Shown: one piece after another, positions 20,302 to 27,810 of the stretch | Layout: every line of letters starts with the position of its first letter | How positions within the stretch are numbered: position 1 is the first letter of the stretch | Source of the DNA: Blattamonas nauphoetae | Taxonomy: Eukaryota; Preaxostyla; Oxymonadida | Assembly (NCBI GenBank): GCA_033064195.1 | Contig: JARBJD010000627.1 | Span: 1 to 27,818, forward strand | Direction of reading: 5' to 3' | Length of the DNA stretch: 27,818 nucleotides | The notes under the pieces: model-generated | Told to the model about the DNA's origin: nothing | What the model saw: only the letters and a program-made list of their open reading frames with translations | Database searches by the model: none | Made by a program: the position numbers and the translations under genes

Positions 20302-20567
20302 ATGATACCTCGACGTAATTTCCCTTGATACTCAGGCAAAATGGTGCCCTCGTGACTAATGCGTAGAACGAATTGAAGGTTGAATTGGAGACGGTGGATT
20401 TCTAGGAATCCGCCCCGGGGTTCATGTTGGCCGCACTTAGATGTGCCCGTAAATCATGCCCACCCAAGACTTAACCCTTCAAGGAATTCGCCAGCAGTAG
20501 TCATTGAGTAGGATCATGATAGAGTGATCCCCAAAGGAGTATCGGGTTGTCTCATGGTACAATCGTA
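20302..20567 (+). ncRNA. Structured RNA element, copy B
   Basis: Same architecture as copy A. The closing stem is ATGAT (20302) with ATCGT (20562). GATACTC (20327) pairs with GAGTATC (20537), TGACTA (20353) with TAGTCA (20498), and CGAATTGAAGG (20369) with CCTTC-AAGG-AATTCG (20476-20490). The variable hairpin is entirely different in sequence from copy A yet forms an 8 bp stem, GGTGGATT/AATCCGCC (20393-20414). The next hairpin is GCAC/GTGC. The conserved CCCCGGGG and CCGTAAATCATGCCC blocks are retained. It lies about 210 bases before the plus-strand gene at 20778. Confidence 0.75.
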
Positions 20568-20777
20568 CAAACTTGAAAAATTGAATGATGAATGATTGAA
20601 AGATTGAAAAATGAATGATTGAAAAATTGAATGAATGAAAAAATGAAACTTGGAAGGAAGAAACAAAAAAGAAAGAAGCAAGATGAAAGCTGGCACAACA
20701 AGGAACAAGAAATACAAAGTTCCAACACCTCACTTCACATTTCATTTTTATTTTTTTGATTTTTTAATTTGTATTAA
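20568..20777 (+). repeat. GATTGAA-type simple repeat and T-rich leader
   Basis: About 20575-20650 consists of imperfect GAATGATTGAAA repeats (similar words occur at 20255-20290, between copies A and B). Then comes an A/G-rich stretch, and from 20745 a T-rich box just before the ATG at 20778. No gene is seen in this interval; minus-strand frames here are Phe/Ser-rich shadows of the simple repeat. Confidence 0.7.
20745..20777 (+). promoter_or_regulatory. T-rich pre-ATG box
   Basis: TTTTTATTTTTTTGATTTTT lies just before the ATG at 20778. It is similar to the TTTTTTATTTTT box before the minus-strand genes of the same element and is probably a core promoter. Confidence 0.5.
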
Positions 20778-21146
20778 ATGACAACAGTGAATACTACATA
20801 TGTCTCGCTAAAGACTTCGAACCCTCCAAAGGGGAGCGAAAAACGTCGAACAGAATCCAAGCAAGCTTTAATTCAGTCAATGAAAGAAGAGAACTGTGAA
20901 CTTGTCTCTGAGTATGTGAGACAAAACATCCCAGTCATCTATGTTCATGAAGGTGTTGAGTGGAGGATAAAACCAAAGTTGTGGAATCAAGGAAACAGAC
21001 CACACATGTCACAACGTCGACACTACACTCAATCCTTTGTTGAGAATGAACTGAGGAAGTACAACTGTGAGCTCGTTGGTGAGTACAAGCAAGTTCCTGT
21101 TCCAACAGAGAAGAATCTGAGGTGTTTTAGGTGTTCACAAAATTAA
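20778..21146 (+). CDS. Small protein with two NCELV-EY repeats
   Basis: 122 codons, ATG right after a T-rich box, ending before the third structured-RNA copy. It contains two related modules: ENCELVSEYVRQNIPVIYVH (residues 38-57, followed by EGVEWRIKPKLWNQG) and YNCELVGEYKQVPVPTEKNL (about 95-114). The pattern C-E-L-V-x-E-Y, then a beta strand, then G-x-E-W-x-x-x-P-x-x-x-x-x-G resembles small zinc-ribbon/treble-clef modules seen in viral and homing-endonuclease proteins. The usual paired cysteines are mostly missing (only C40, C97 and two near the C terminus, CFRC). The C-terminal CFRCSQN suggests a truncated metal knuckle. The N-terminal 30 residues are Lys/Arg-rich. It could bind nucleic acid; this is inference only. 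Confidence 0.6.
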   Translation: MTTVNTTYVSLKTSNPPKGSEKRRTESKQALIQSMKEENCELVSEYVRQNIPVIYVHEGVEWRIKPKLWNQGNRPHMSQRRHYTQSFVENELRKYNCELVGEYKQVPVPTEKNLRCFRCSQN

Positions 21147-21209
21147 CGCTGATTTTTTTTATTTTGAATTTTTTATTCTGCATATGAAGAGTAGGTCCAG
21201 TTCGTGCAA

Positions 21210-21496
21210 GTGTGAGACCTCGACGTAACGTTCCAAGATACTCAGGCAAAATGGTGCCCTCGTGACTGATGCGTAGAACGAATTGAAGGTTGGATTGGAG
21301 ACGGATGATCGAAAGATTGTCCCCGGGGTTCATGTTGGCTTCAGATTCTCGACAGAGTTTGACCGTAAATCATGCCCACCCAAGACTTATCCCTTCAAGG
21401 AATTCGCTATTCTCTGTGAGAGCGTAGCAGTCATTGAGAAGGATTGAGATAGATCGTCCCCAAAGGGGTATCGGGGTGTCCATAGGAAACTCACAC
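21210..21496 (+). ncRNA. Structured RNA element, copy C
   Basis: The most diverged copy and the best covariation evidence. The closing stem is GTGTGAG (21210) with CTCACAC (21490), different from copy A at two positions in each strand and still fully paired. TGACTG (21263) pairs with CAGTCA (21428), both strands changed relative to copy B. The variable hairpin is GGATGATC-GAAA-GATTGTCC (21303-21322), closed by a GNRA tetraloop. GATACTC (21237) pairs with GGGTATC (21466) using a G-U pair. An extra hairpin (about 21406-21427) replaces the short CCAGCAG joint of copies A and B. It ends 68 bases before the ATG of the S74 gene. Confidence 0.8.
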
Positions 21497-21564
21497 GAAC
21501 ATGAACAGGAACTACTCAACGGCTATTTTTGTCTTTTTTAATTTCAATCAAAGAGCAAACAAAA

Positions 21565-22485
21565 ATGAATCGACAAAAATACAATTCACAAATGATTGAG
21601 AAAATGATTGATCATAATCTTTCGACGATCACTGAGAATGCAGCAGTCATTCACTCACTACAGACGGAATTAGAAACGAATCAGGAAGAAGTCGACACAC
21701 TAAAGAAGACAACTGAAGCACACAAGACAGCAATATCATCAATCCAAAACGTCGTTTCAACAAATGGATCAATCACTTGTTCAGCTGGTATTGCAACACC
21801 AGAAATTGGAGGATTGATCAATGTGAATGGAGCGAAGTGGAATATATCAGAGGGATCACTTCCGAAGTATCCTGGAACATATCCGGCATCAACATTTAGG
21901 TCTGGCATATCAATCTCACAATCGATTGCAGAAACATCAGGAATTCAGTTCAATGGTGATGGCATTATTATGTGGTCACCGTGTGACTCACCAGCTTTGT
22001 ATTACTACGATGAGGACACAGGTTCAGGAGTGTTTTCAATATCCACAACAGGAAGTTTTTCTCAACTGTCAGACAGAAGAGTGAAAAGAAATATTGAACC
22101 TTATCCCGATGTTCTTGAACAATTGAATAAAGTCGAAATTGTGCAGTATCAGTTCAGCACATTCGACTCGAAGATCAGCAAAGTCACAAAGCAAATAGAG
22201 AATGAGACAGATGAAGAACACTTGAAGAACTGCAAAGAGAAATGTGAGTGTCTGAAGAAGGAAAGCCAGAAGAAACACATAGGTGTGATTGCACAACAGA
22301 TCCAAGAAATTTTTCCCGAAGTCGTGAACGATTCTAATCCAGATTGTCTTCAAGTTGAATATGCAGAACTCTCATGCTTCTGTATCAAAGCCATTCAGGA
22401 ATTGTGCTCTATTGTCGGACAACAACAGACAGTCATCAATGAACTAATCCAAAAATATAATTCACTGACAAATATTCCAACATGA
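21565..22485 (+). CDS. Fibre-like protein with C-terminal peptidase S74 chaperone domain
   Basis: 306 residues from the ATG in AAAAATGAATCG; an in-frame TTG 36 bases upstream is less likely. Residues about 5-70 are a coiled coil (LQTELETNQEEVDTLKKTTE), suited to trimer formation. A Gly/Ser-rich beta region follows (about 75-165), and from about 166 the intramolecular chaperone domain: LSDRRVKRNIEPYPDVLEQL with the Ser169-Lys174 dyad of the S74 self-cleaving family, KVEIVQYQF, then HIGVIAQQIQEIFPEVV (238-254) and LQVEYAELSCFCIKAIQEL. S74 domains fold phage tail spikes and fibres (and eukaryotic MYRF) as trimers and are then cut off. In a virus-like element the expected role is a receptor-binding fibre. 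The 3' end overlaps the convergent minus-strand gene by about 50 bases. Confidence 0.85.
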   Translation: MNRQKYNSQMIEKMIDHNLSTITENAAVIHSLQTELETNQEEVDTLKKTTEAHKTAISSIQNVVSTNGSITCSAGIATPEIGGLINVNGAKWNISEGSLPKYPGTYPASTFRSGISISQSIAETSGIQFNGDGIIMWSPCDSPALYYYDEDTGSGVFSISTTGSFSQLSDRRVKRNIEPYPDVLEQLNKVEIVQYQFSTFDSKISKVTKQIENETDEEHLKNCKEKCECLKKESQKKHIGVIAQQIQEIFPEVVNDSNPDCLQVEYAELSCFCIKAIQELCSIVGQQQTVINELIQKYNSLTNIPT

Positions 22486-22879
22486 GATCAATGAGAAATT
22501 CATAATACTCTTTGATTATTTTTCCATTGATTGTCTCAGTTGTTTCCATCTCAATTGATTCACCAGAACTGTCTTTGAACCAGATCTTCACAATCGATTG
22601 TCGAGTGCTTAATTCCCACTTCTTTCGCTTCGCAATCTGTTCGTTACAGAAGGCAACATATGAATCATTGTGAGCATCAGTCTGGATCCAATCAGCATGA
22701 ATGGTGAAATTTTGAGGAATATCTTTGGATATTACAGTTGACGAATCACCGATCTCTTCTTTCACATGGATGAGTTTGCAGTCAAGAAAGTAGATGTATT
22801 TTTGTTTTCTTGAATTGGTAAAATCAGGAGGGAGTTGAGCAGTGTGAGAATTCTGAATTGAGAAGTATCTCTTCACCAT
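22436..22879 (-). CDS. Beta-rich hypothetical protein, candidate minor capsid (penton-like)
   Basis: 147 residues, ATG at 22879 with an A/T-rich box 12-26 bases upstream. The sequence alternates short beta strands and turns: KQKYIYFLDCKLIHVKEEIG, FTIHADWIQTDAHNDSYVAF, CNEQIAKRKKWELSTRQSIV, KIWFKDSSGESIEMETTE. It ends in a helical tail. There is no signal peptide or membrane segment. A small beta-sandwich protein beside large capsid-like proteins could be the single-jelly-roll vertex protein, but I cannot show homology. It is convergent with and slightly overlapping the S74 gene. Confidence 0.6.
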   Translation of the reverse strand: MVKRYFSIQNSHTAQLPPDFTNSRKQKYIYFLDCKLIHVKEEIGDSSTVISKDIPQNFTIHADWIQTDAHNDSYVAFCNEQIAKRKKWELSTRQSIVKIWFKDSSGESIEMETTETINGKIIKEYYEFLIDLMLEYLSVNYIFGLVH

Positions 22880-22905
22880 TTGTGTTTTCTACAAAAATAA
22901 AATAT
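22880..22905 (-). promoter_or_regulatory. T-rich pre-ATG box
   Basis: On the minus strand ATATTTTATTTTTGT precedes the ATG at 22879 by 12 bases. It shares TTTTATTTTT with the boxes of the neighbouring genes. Confidence 0.5.
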
Positions 22906-22917
22906 CATATTTGATTC

Positions 22918-24597
22918 TTAATATCCTCTCTTTACTTCTTCATATGCTTCTTGGAGACGGCGATCAATAACATATCGCACTCGTGGTTGTCCATTTTCGA
23001 TCCAGAACAACCAGTATGTAGCTTGATGTAATGCCAAAATTGGTGGAGGAGGACCTTCTGGAGTTGATGTGAAATATGGATCAGGTTCGCCTTGTTTGAT
23101 TGGGGTTCCTCTGAAGACAATGTTCACTGATTCTGCTGTCGAAATACCTTCTTCTCCACCAGCGATTTCACTTCGATCTGTTGGAACCATGAAAGTGAAT
23201 GAAGTTGCATCCGTTGATGGTCTCAGTTTTCTGCTCTCCTTTCCACCATAGACGTAATTGCGAGGTTCACAGATGGAATTCTCAAACTCTTGTGTTGCAG
23301 AACAGCCAATGAAATCACCGTTCACCATCATCATTTGATAGAACTCTGGTGAGATTGTTGAAATTGGGAAATTGGGAAAGTTGGATCCAAGCATTTCGAA
23401 AAGACCAACATAGTGAGGATTTCTGAAGACTGTACATTCATTTGGTCTATCAGGGAATAAGCACATAAGATTCATGAGATTGTTGAGTTTGATACTGATA
23501 TTTGATCTCACTCCCATGGCATTTGCAGATGATTGAAATGATTGTGTGTCAATTCTTTCAGCTTTCAGAACATAAAGAGTCTTTGAATATGTGTTGAAGA
23601 GGGATTGTTTCGTTGCATCAGTGATTTGATATCAGTAGCAAATAGAAGTGACTTTGTCCACCGATGAACTCAGAACCGTGGAAGTGGTTGATTTAACTGT
23701 AGTATGCACAATTCCAGTACTTGGATCTGGATCTGAATATGTATAATATTGATATACTGGATTTCCGATTTGTGTGAATTCTTGAGTCACATTTGTGAAT
23801 TCTCCATCTTGTAATAGTGCGTGATGAGATTTGTGTGTAGTATATTTTCCTAATGGATCTTTCTCCACGTATCGTTCAAGTCCTTTTCGAATGACTGTGG
23901 GTACTCGAATCGGACAATACACAAGTGAATCAGTTGTCAAATGAAATCTCAAACGTAGATTACCAAAGATTGAATTTGGATACTGATCAAAAGTACTCAG
24001 TGGAAGTAAATTCACAAACGGAATAACCAGAGGAATTGTAATTGGGAACATTGTTTCAGTATTAGGAGTTGGAGAAAAGTAGCATCCACAAACACTTGGA
24101 TCCATTCTCTGAACATTTTCAAAAAGACTGTAGCAATGCTTCATGTTGTTTTTCTCTTCATAAGACTTGAAAGTGTGATACAGAAATGATTCGTGAACAT
24201 GATTATTCTGGAGTGTATTGTCAATGATGTTTCCTTTACTGTCGACGAGTCTCATATCTCGAATTGCATCTGATGATGACTTATATCCGTAGAACATTGC
24301 ATACATGTTAGGGTAGTAGTTTCTGTCTGTCGTCGGTTGCTCATACGGAACAGTGATCGTTAGATCTATTCGTAAATGACTCTTCGCAAACTCAGTCACA
24401 TCATGACCATCATAACACAGTGGAACTTCAATCTCATCTCCGATTCTGCATGGCATAGGTGGATTCGTTGGATGCACTTCTTGGATGGAATAAATGTGTG
24501 GCTCTGAATCCCATTGTTTTGGCAAGTATGATTGGACTTCGATTTGCTCAATTAATGTCGATGTTGGTTTGGATTGATTTGATCTGATACTTCTCAT
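22918..24597 (-). pseudogene. Second capsid-like protein, paralogue, broken
   Basis: This region encodes a relative of the 619-residue protein next door. The N-terminal part shares the order 'EVHPTNPPMPCRIGDEIEVP - GYKSSSDAIRDMRLV - ESFLYHTFKSYEEKNNMKHC - FENVQRMDPSVCGCYF - YPNSIFGNLRLRFH' with 'IQELKPSENSRFYKGQEIII - GLKHSASIFRDLTVL - ESHIYNMIKPKSQLENRKHC - WQNAWNHDESVAGVYI - YPACLFGDLKLSVH' of the neighbour. The C-terminal part (ending near 22918) shares 'PPPILALHQATYWLFWIENG' with 'PAPILATTATTWWVLRYSNG'. The gene looks broken, about one break. Its ATG at 24597 has the shared T-rich box. A major or minor capsid subunit is inferred from length, duplication and context; a double-jelly-roll fold is plausible but not shown. 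Confidence 0.6.
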
Positions 24598-24617
24598 TTA
24601 TAGAAAAATAAAAAATA
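24598..24617 (-). promoter_or_regulatory. T-rich pre-ATG box
   Basis: On the minus strand TATTTTTTATTTTTCTATAA runs straight into the ATG at 24597. Same box as before the two MAPG genes. Confidence 0.6.
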
Positions 24618-24649
24618 CAATATCATAATTTTCTTTTACTGTTTTGTCT

Positions 24650-26509
24650 CTACAAGATTCCTAAATCTTTGTGCAACGCTTTCAATGTGTGATTTGGGTA
24701 GTACTCAACTTTTGGTTTGCCATTACTGTATCGTAATACCCACCATGTGGTTGCGGTTGTTGCTAAAATTGGTGCAGGAGGATGTGTAAATGTTGTCATG
24801 TTTCCACCACTTTGACTTGGATTGTAGACATTGTAGTATGTGTCCAGCTTACCTTGATAAATGGGATATGATCTTAAAGTGACAGGAACGTTTCCTTTGG
24901 AACTGATGGAATCATTACAGTTCGTTGGACACCCACTTCTCTGTGTTGAAAAGCACATAAGGAAGTCAGTGTTGTCATGAATCTGTCGAACTCTTGTCAT
25001 TGTCTCATTGGGATAATTCTGATCACCAGTGAGTTTCTCTTCAACGAGAGAATCTGTCAGTGATCGCTCCAAGTTGTCAGGAACAGCTAGATAGGAATCG
25101 AGATTTCGAGTCGATAATGCAAATTGATAGAAGCGAGCTCCAATTGTTGTTGTCGGTTGATCTGGATAGTATTTGTCGAGTAGATTCACTTGGATATCCT
25201 TCTGCATTGGATTGTGGAAACAAGTGACTTCATTGTCGTCGTGACGGAAGAGAAGCATGATGTCCTTGGCATTAACAACCACCATTTGTTGAGTGCAATT
25301 AATGCCTGTTTCAGTTGGTGTCTTCTGAAATGGATAGAACGATATCTTTTCTGCTGGAATAGTTCCTGGACGATCCTGATACACTTTCTTGAGATTCTCT
25401 TTCGCAATTTCTTTCATATTGTATCCAGAGCTCATGCAATACACATCATCAATTTGATACTCGGTGATGTTTTGTGAGATGTACTGATCCACGTATTCTG
25501 GTTCTGTCGTAACTGTACCAGCTGATGAATACACAATGTCTTTCGCAACTGATGGTTGCAGAAATGATTGACCAATTTGAACGAAGTTCTTTGTGCATGA
25601 GGTTACGAGATTGTTTAAGAAATAGGGACGATGCTGAATACAATCGGCAATTGATGCTTTTATCTTAGGCGCTGCAGCAGTCCCAGTAACGATTAATGAA
25701 AGTGTGTTCTTCAGAGTGAGTTCAGGATTAACTGGACAACACACAAATGCATCTTCATTGATGTGAACGCTCAGTTTCAAATCTCCAAAGAGACACGCAG
25801 GATAGTCAGTCATTCCAGAGAAGATGAGAAGATCTTCAAGATTGATTGACACACGAATAGGTACATCAATACTGTCTTTGAATACTCCAGTTCCAGATGT
25901 TGTGGTGAAGTCTGATAATGGAATATACACACCAGCAACAGATTCATCATGATTCCAAGCATTCTGCCAAGGTGTGTGACAATGTTTACGATTCTCCAAT
26001 TGACTCTTTGGCTTGATCATATTGTAGATGTGAGACTCCATTGACACGTCATTAGTTGTTGTGCTGATGATTCTCTGATTGTTGTGAAGAACAGTAAGGT
26101 CACGAAAGATTGATGCCGAATGTTTGAGTCCAACGAATATGAATATCCTCTCATTCATGTACGAGCCAATTTTACTGGAATTTGTCTTCCAATTATTCAC
26201 TTTAAGCCTTGCTGTCATTGTGAACGTAATGAAGGAATCATCGATTTGACAAATGTCTTGATTACCAGTCAACGGAATGATTATTTCCTGTCCTTTATAG
26301 AATCGTGAATTCTCGGATGGTTTTAATTCCTGAATGGAAGTACTGTGTGCTCCATCATTCAGAAGATAATTAATGTGATGTTCAGACATGAGTTGTTGTT
26401 GTATTTGACCAATATCATCTCGAGTGTACTTGATTGATCCAGTTGTATTTCCAGTCAATGATGATGCTCCAGTTCTTTTGTTTGTCAGATGTGTTATATG
26501 CGAGTTCAT
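24650..26509 (-). CDS. Large capsid-like protein (619 aa)
   Basis: ATG at 26509 directly behind a TTTTTTTATTTTT box. The protein has no signal peptide, is beta-rich throughout, and falls into two halves. The first (about 45-290) runs from ELKPSENSRFYKGQEIIIPL through IFVGLKHSASIFRDLTVLHN and DLLIFSGMTDYPACLFGDLK. The second (about 300-600) includes QIGQSFLQPSVAKDIVYSSA and RFYQFALSTRNLDSYLAVPD and closes with PAPILATTATTWWVLRYSNG. Two-part beta-rich proteins of 500-650 residues are typical of double-jelly-roll major capsid proteins in Polintons and adenovirus-like viruses. The paralogue at 22918-24597 and the small basic proteins upstream support a virion module. Identification rests on architecture and context; no search was possible. 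Confidence 0.6.
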   Translation of the reverse strand: MNSHITHLTNKRTGASSLTGNTTGSIKYTRDDIGQIQQQLMSEHHINYLLNDGAHSTSIQELKPSENSRFYKGQEIIIPLTGNQDICQIDDSFITFTMTARLKVNNWKTNSSKIGSYMNERIFIFVGLKHSASIFRDLTVLHNNQRIISTTTNDVSMESHIYNMIKPKSQLENRKHCHTPWQNAWNHDESVAGVYIPLSDFTTTSGTGVFKDSIDVPIRVSINLEDLLIFSGMTDYPACLFGDLKLSVHINEDAFVCCPVNPELTLKNTLSLIVTGTAAAPKIKASIADCIQHRPYFLNNLVTSCTKNFVQIGQSFLQPSVAKDIVYSSAGTVTTEPEYVDQYISQNITEYQIDDVYCMSSGYNMKEIAKENLKKVYQDRPGTIPAEKISFYPFQKTPTETGINCTQQMVVVNAKDIMLLFRHDDNEVTCFHNPMQKDIQVNLLDKYYPDQPTTTIGARFYQFALSTRNLDSYLAVPDNLERSLTDSLVEEKLTGDQNYPNETMTRVRQIHDNTDFLMCFSTQRSGCPTNCNDSISSKGNVPVTLRSYPIYQGKLDTYYNVYNPSQSGGNMTTFTHPPAPILATTATTWWVLRYSNGKPKVEYYPNHTLKALHKDLGIL

Positions 26510-26530
26510 TTTATCAAAAATAAAAAAACA
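26510..26530 (-). promoter_or_regulatory. T-rich pre-ATG box
   Basis: On the minus strand TTTTTTTATTTTTGATAAA precedes the ATG at 26509 with no spacer. Confidence 0.6.
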
Positions 26531-26537
26531 ATAATGC

Positions 26538-26840
26538 TTATTTCTTTTTCAGTTTCTTCTTCTTTGCTTTCGGCTTCAGCTTTTCTTCCAATCTCAGTAT
26601 TTCACCTCTGAGCTTATTCGCAACTGCTGTGTTTCCTTCATTCATTGCTAGCTCATACTGAGCCATCTTTTCTGCATGGATTTGCTGATCCGATTTCACA
26701 TCTGGTATCATCTCAACTCCTGTCTGTGCAACCTTCGAAATCAGTGGTCCAACAAAGGGAATGAGATTCAGAAAAGGAGCTCCAACTCTGAGTATGTTTT
26801 TACCGACTGCCGCTAATTTTGATAACCAACCTGGTGCCAT
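26538..26840 (-). CDS. Small MAPG protein with basic tail
   Basis: 100 residues. It begins MAPGWLSKLAAVGKNILRVG, an amphipathic helix, followed by a hydrophobic Pro/Gly-rich stretch (APFLNLIPFVGPLISKVAQ, about 21-39). A charged helix follows (EKMAQYELAMNEGNTAVANK, about 57-76), and it ends in a Lys-rich tail (KPKAKKKKLKKK). The start is shared with the next gene (MAPG..KL...GK). An amphipathic N terminus plus a basic tail recalls membrane-active or core minor capsid proteins such as adenovirus pVI and pX; that is analogy, not demonstrated homology. Pre-ATG box present. Confidence 0.7.
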   Translation of the reverse strand: MAPGWLSKLAAVGKNILRVGAPFLNLIPFVGPLISKVAQTGVEMIPDVKSDQQIHAEKMAQYELAMNEGNTAVANKLRGEILRLEEKLKPKAKKKKLKKK

Positions 26841-26859
26841 TTATGTAAAAATAAAAAAC
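26841..26859 (-). promoter_or_regulatory. T-rich pre-ATG box
   Basis: On the minus strand GTTTTTTATTTTTACATAA immediately precedes the ATG at 26840. It is almost identical to the box before the sister gene at 27189. Confidence 0.65.
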
Positions 26860-26874
26860 TAGAACACAAACAAA

Positions 26875-27189
26875 TTATAATCCTTTGAATTGAATTTTAG
26901 AATTTGACGATTGAGGAATGTCATCGTTTGAATAACGTCCATTTCGAGGTGGTTCATAATCTATCATCTGTGGTTGTTGTGGTGCTCGATTGATTGCTTT
27001 ATTCTGTTGGTACACATCCATCATTCCGCCTAAGCCACTGAGTATTCCTCCAGCTGTTTGTCCAAACTTGTTGTTCGTCTGTGAGAGAAAGCCACCTCCA
27101 ACCTGAAGCAGTGATGGAGCAAGCGGTTTGATGAATTGAAAGAATTGTTTGCCGATATTTTTGAGTTTGTTGAAACTTCCTGGTGCCAT
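26875..27189 (-). CDS. Second small MAPG protein
   Basis: 104 residues, starting MAPGSFNKLKNIGKQFFQFI. An amphipathic helix is followed by a Gly-rich hydrophobic segment (LQVGGGFLSQ, then GQTAGGILSGLGGMMDVYQQ, to about residue 62) and a polar Pro/Gln/Asn-rich tail (INRAPQQPQMIDYEPPRNGR). It shares the N-terminal pattern MAPG(S/W)..KL..(I/V)GK and the pre-ATG box with the gene at 26538-26840, so the two probably arose by duplication and diverged in the tail. Role unknown; a minor virion component is the likeliest reading from the neighbourhood. Confidence 0.7.
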   Translation of the reverse strand: MAPGSFNKLKNIGKQFFQFIKPLAPSLLQVGGGFLSQTNNKFGQTAGGILSGLGGMMDVYQQNKAINRAPQQPQMIDYEPPRNGRYSNDDIPQSSNSKIQFKGL

Positions 27190-27209
27190 TTATGTAAAAA
27201 TAAAAAATT
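27190..27209 (-). promoter_or_regulatory. T-rich pre-ATG box
   Basis: On the minus strand AATTTTTTATTTTTACATAA immediately precedes the ATG at 27189. Confidence 0.65.
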
Positions 27210-27225
27210 CAATTCATAAATAAAT

Positions 27226-27810
27226 CTAACGTGGAATAGCTTTCGTTAGTGAAATTCCATAATTGAGGATAGTGTTGTATGCTTCATTGAAGGCGATGCT
27301 CATATCTTTTCCACCAACAAGGATCTTGAAAATGGTTCGAAAGATAGGTAGTTTATTCAGACATAAGCATTTGTCAGATAAATCATCCAATTCGATCACC
27401 ACATCATTGATTCCAGTGAGTGTCGCAATCAGTGCACATAAATCACTTTGGTTTGTGATCAGTTTTTTTGATGGTTCTATGAGATTATTCAGTAGTTTCT
27501 TTTCACATGCAAATGCATTCTTGTAAACAAGCAAGAGTTGATCTTTGAATGCTGCAATGTTCGAAGTGTATTCTCGCAGTGGTATTGAACGACTTTGGAT
27601 CGGTGCTGATGGATAGATCTCGAGTGGTGGATCATATATACCTTGAACATTATCGAGTTCGACATTAGCGCTTTGTTCATTGCGATCTTCGAGCTTAGAT
27701 CTTCCAGACGTTGATCCTTTATTGTCGATGATGACATTGTTGGTGATTGACGTTGGAACTGAAGAAGAACTTGTGTGTTTCGTAAATTGACAACTTAGAA
27801 TTGGATTGCA
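27226..27810 (-). CDS. Unidentified protein at window edge
   Basis: A minus-strand frame stays open from about 27810 to the stop at 27226 (roughly 190 codons). The part from 27534 down looks well conserved: KNAFACEKKLLNNLIEPSKK, LCALIATLTGINDVVIELDD, PIFRTIFKILVGGKDMSIAF. It is helical, with no signal peptide or membrane helix. The upstream part is Ser/Thr- and Asn-rich (VPTSITNNVIIDNKGSTSGR). The start cannot be fixed from this window. It ends 37 bases before the first MAPG gene, in the same orientation as the capsid genes, so it probably belongs to the same structural cluster. I do not recognise it. Confidence 0.5.
   Translation of the reverse strand, partial: CNPILSCQFTKHTSSSSVPTSITNNVIIDNKGSTSGRSKLEDRNEQSANVELDNVQGIYDPPLEIYPSAPIQSRSIPLREYTSNIAAFKDQLLLVYKNAFACEKKLLNNLIEPSKKLITNQSDLCALIATLTGINDVVIELDDLSDKCLCLNKLPIFRTIFKILVGGKDMSIAFNEAYNTILNYGISLTKAIPR

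Noticed and set aside
19913-21333. Minus-strand frames sharing the sequence SNLQFVLRISHEGTILPEY in all three repeats
   Set aside because: The repeated translation comes from the conserved stems of the structured RNA; differences between copies follow base pairing, not codons, and the frames are short and interrupted.
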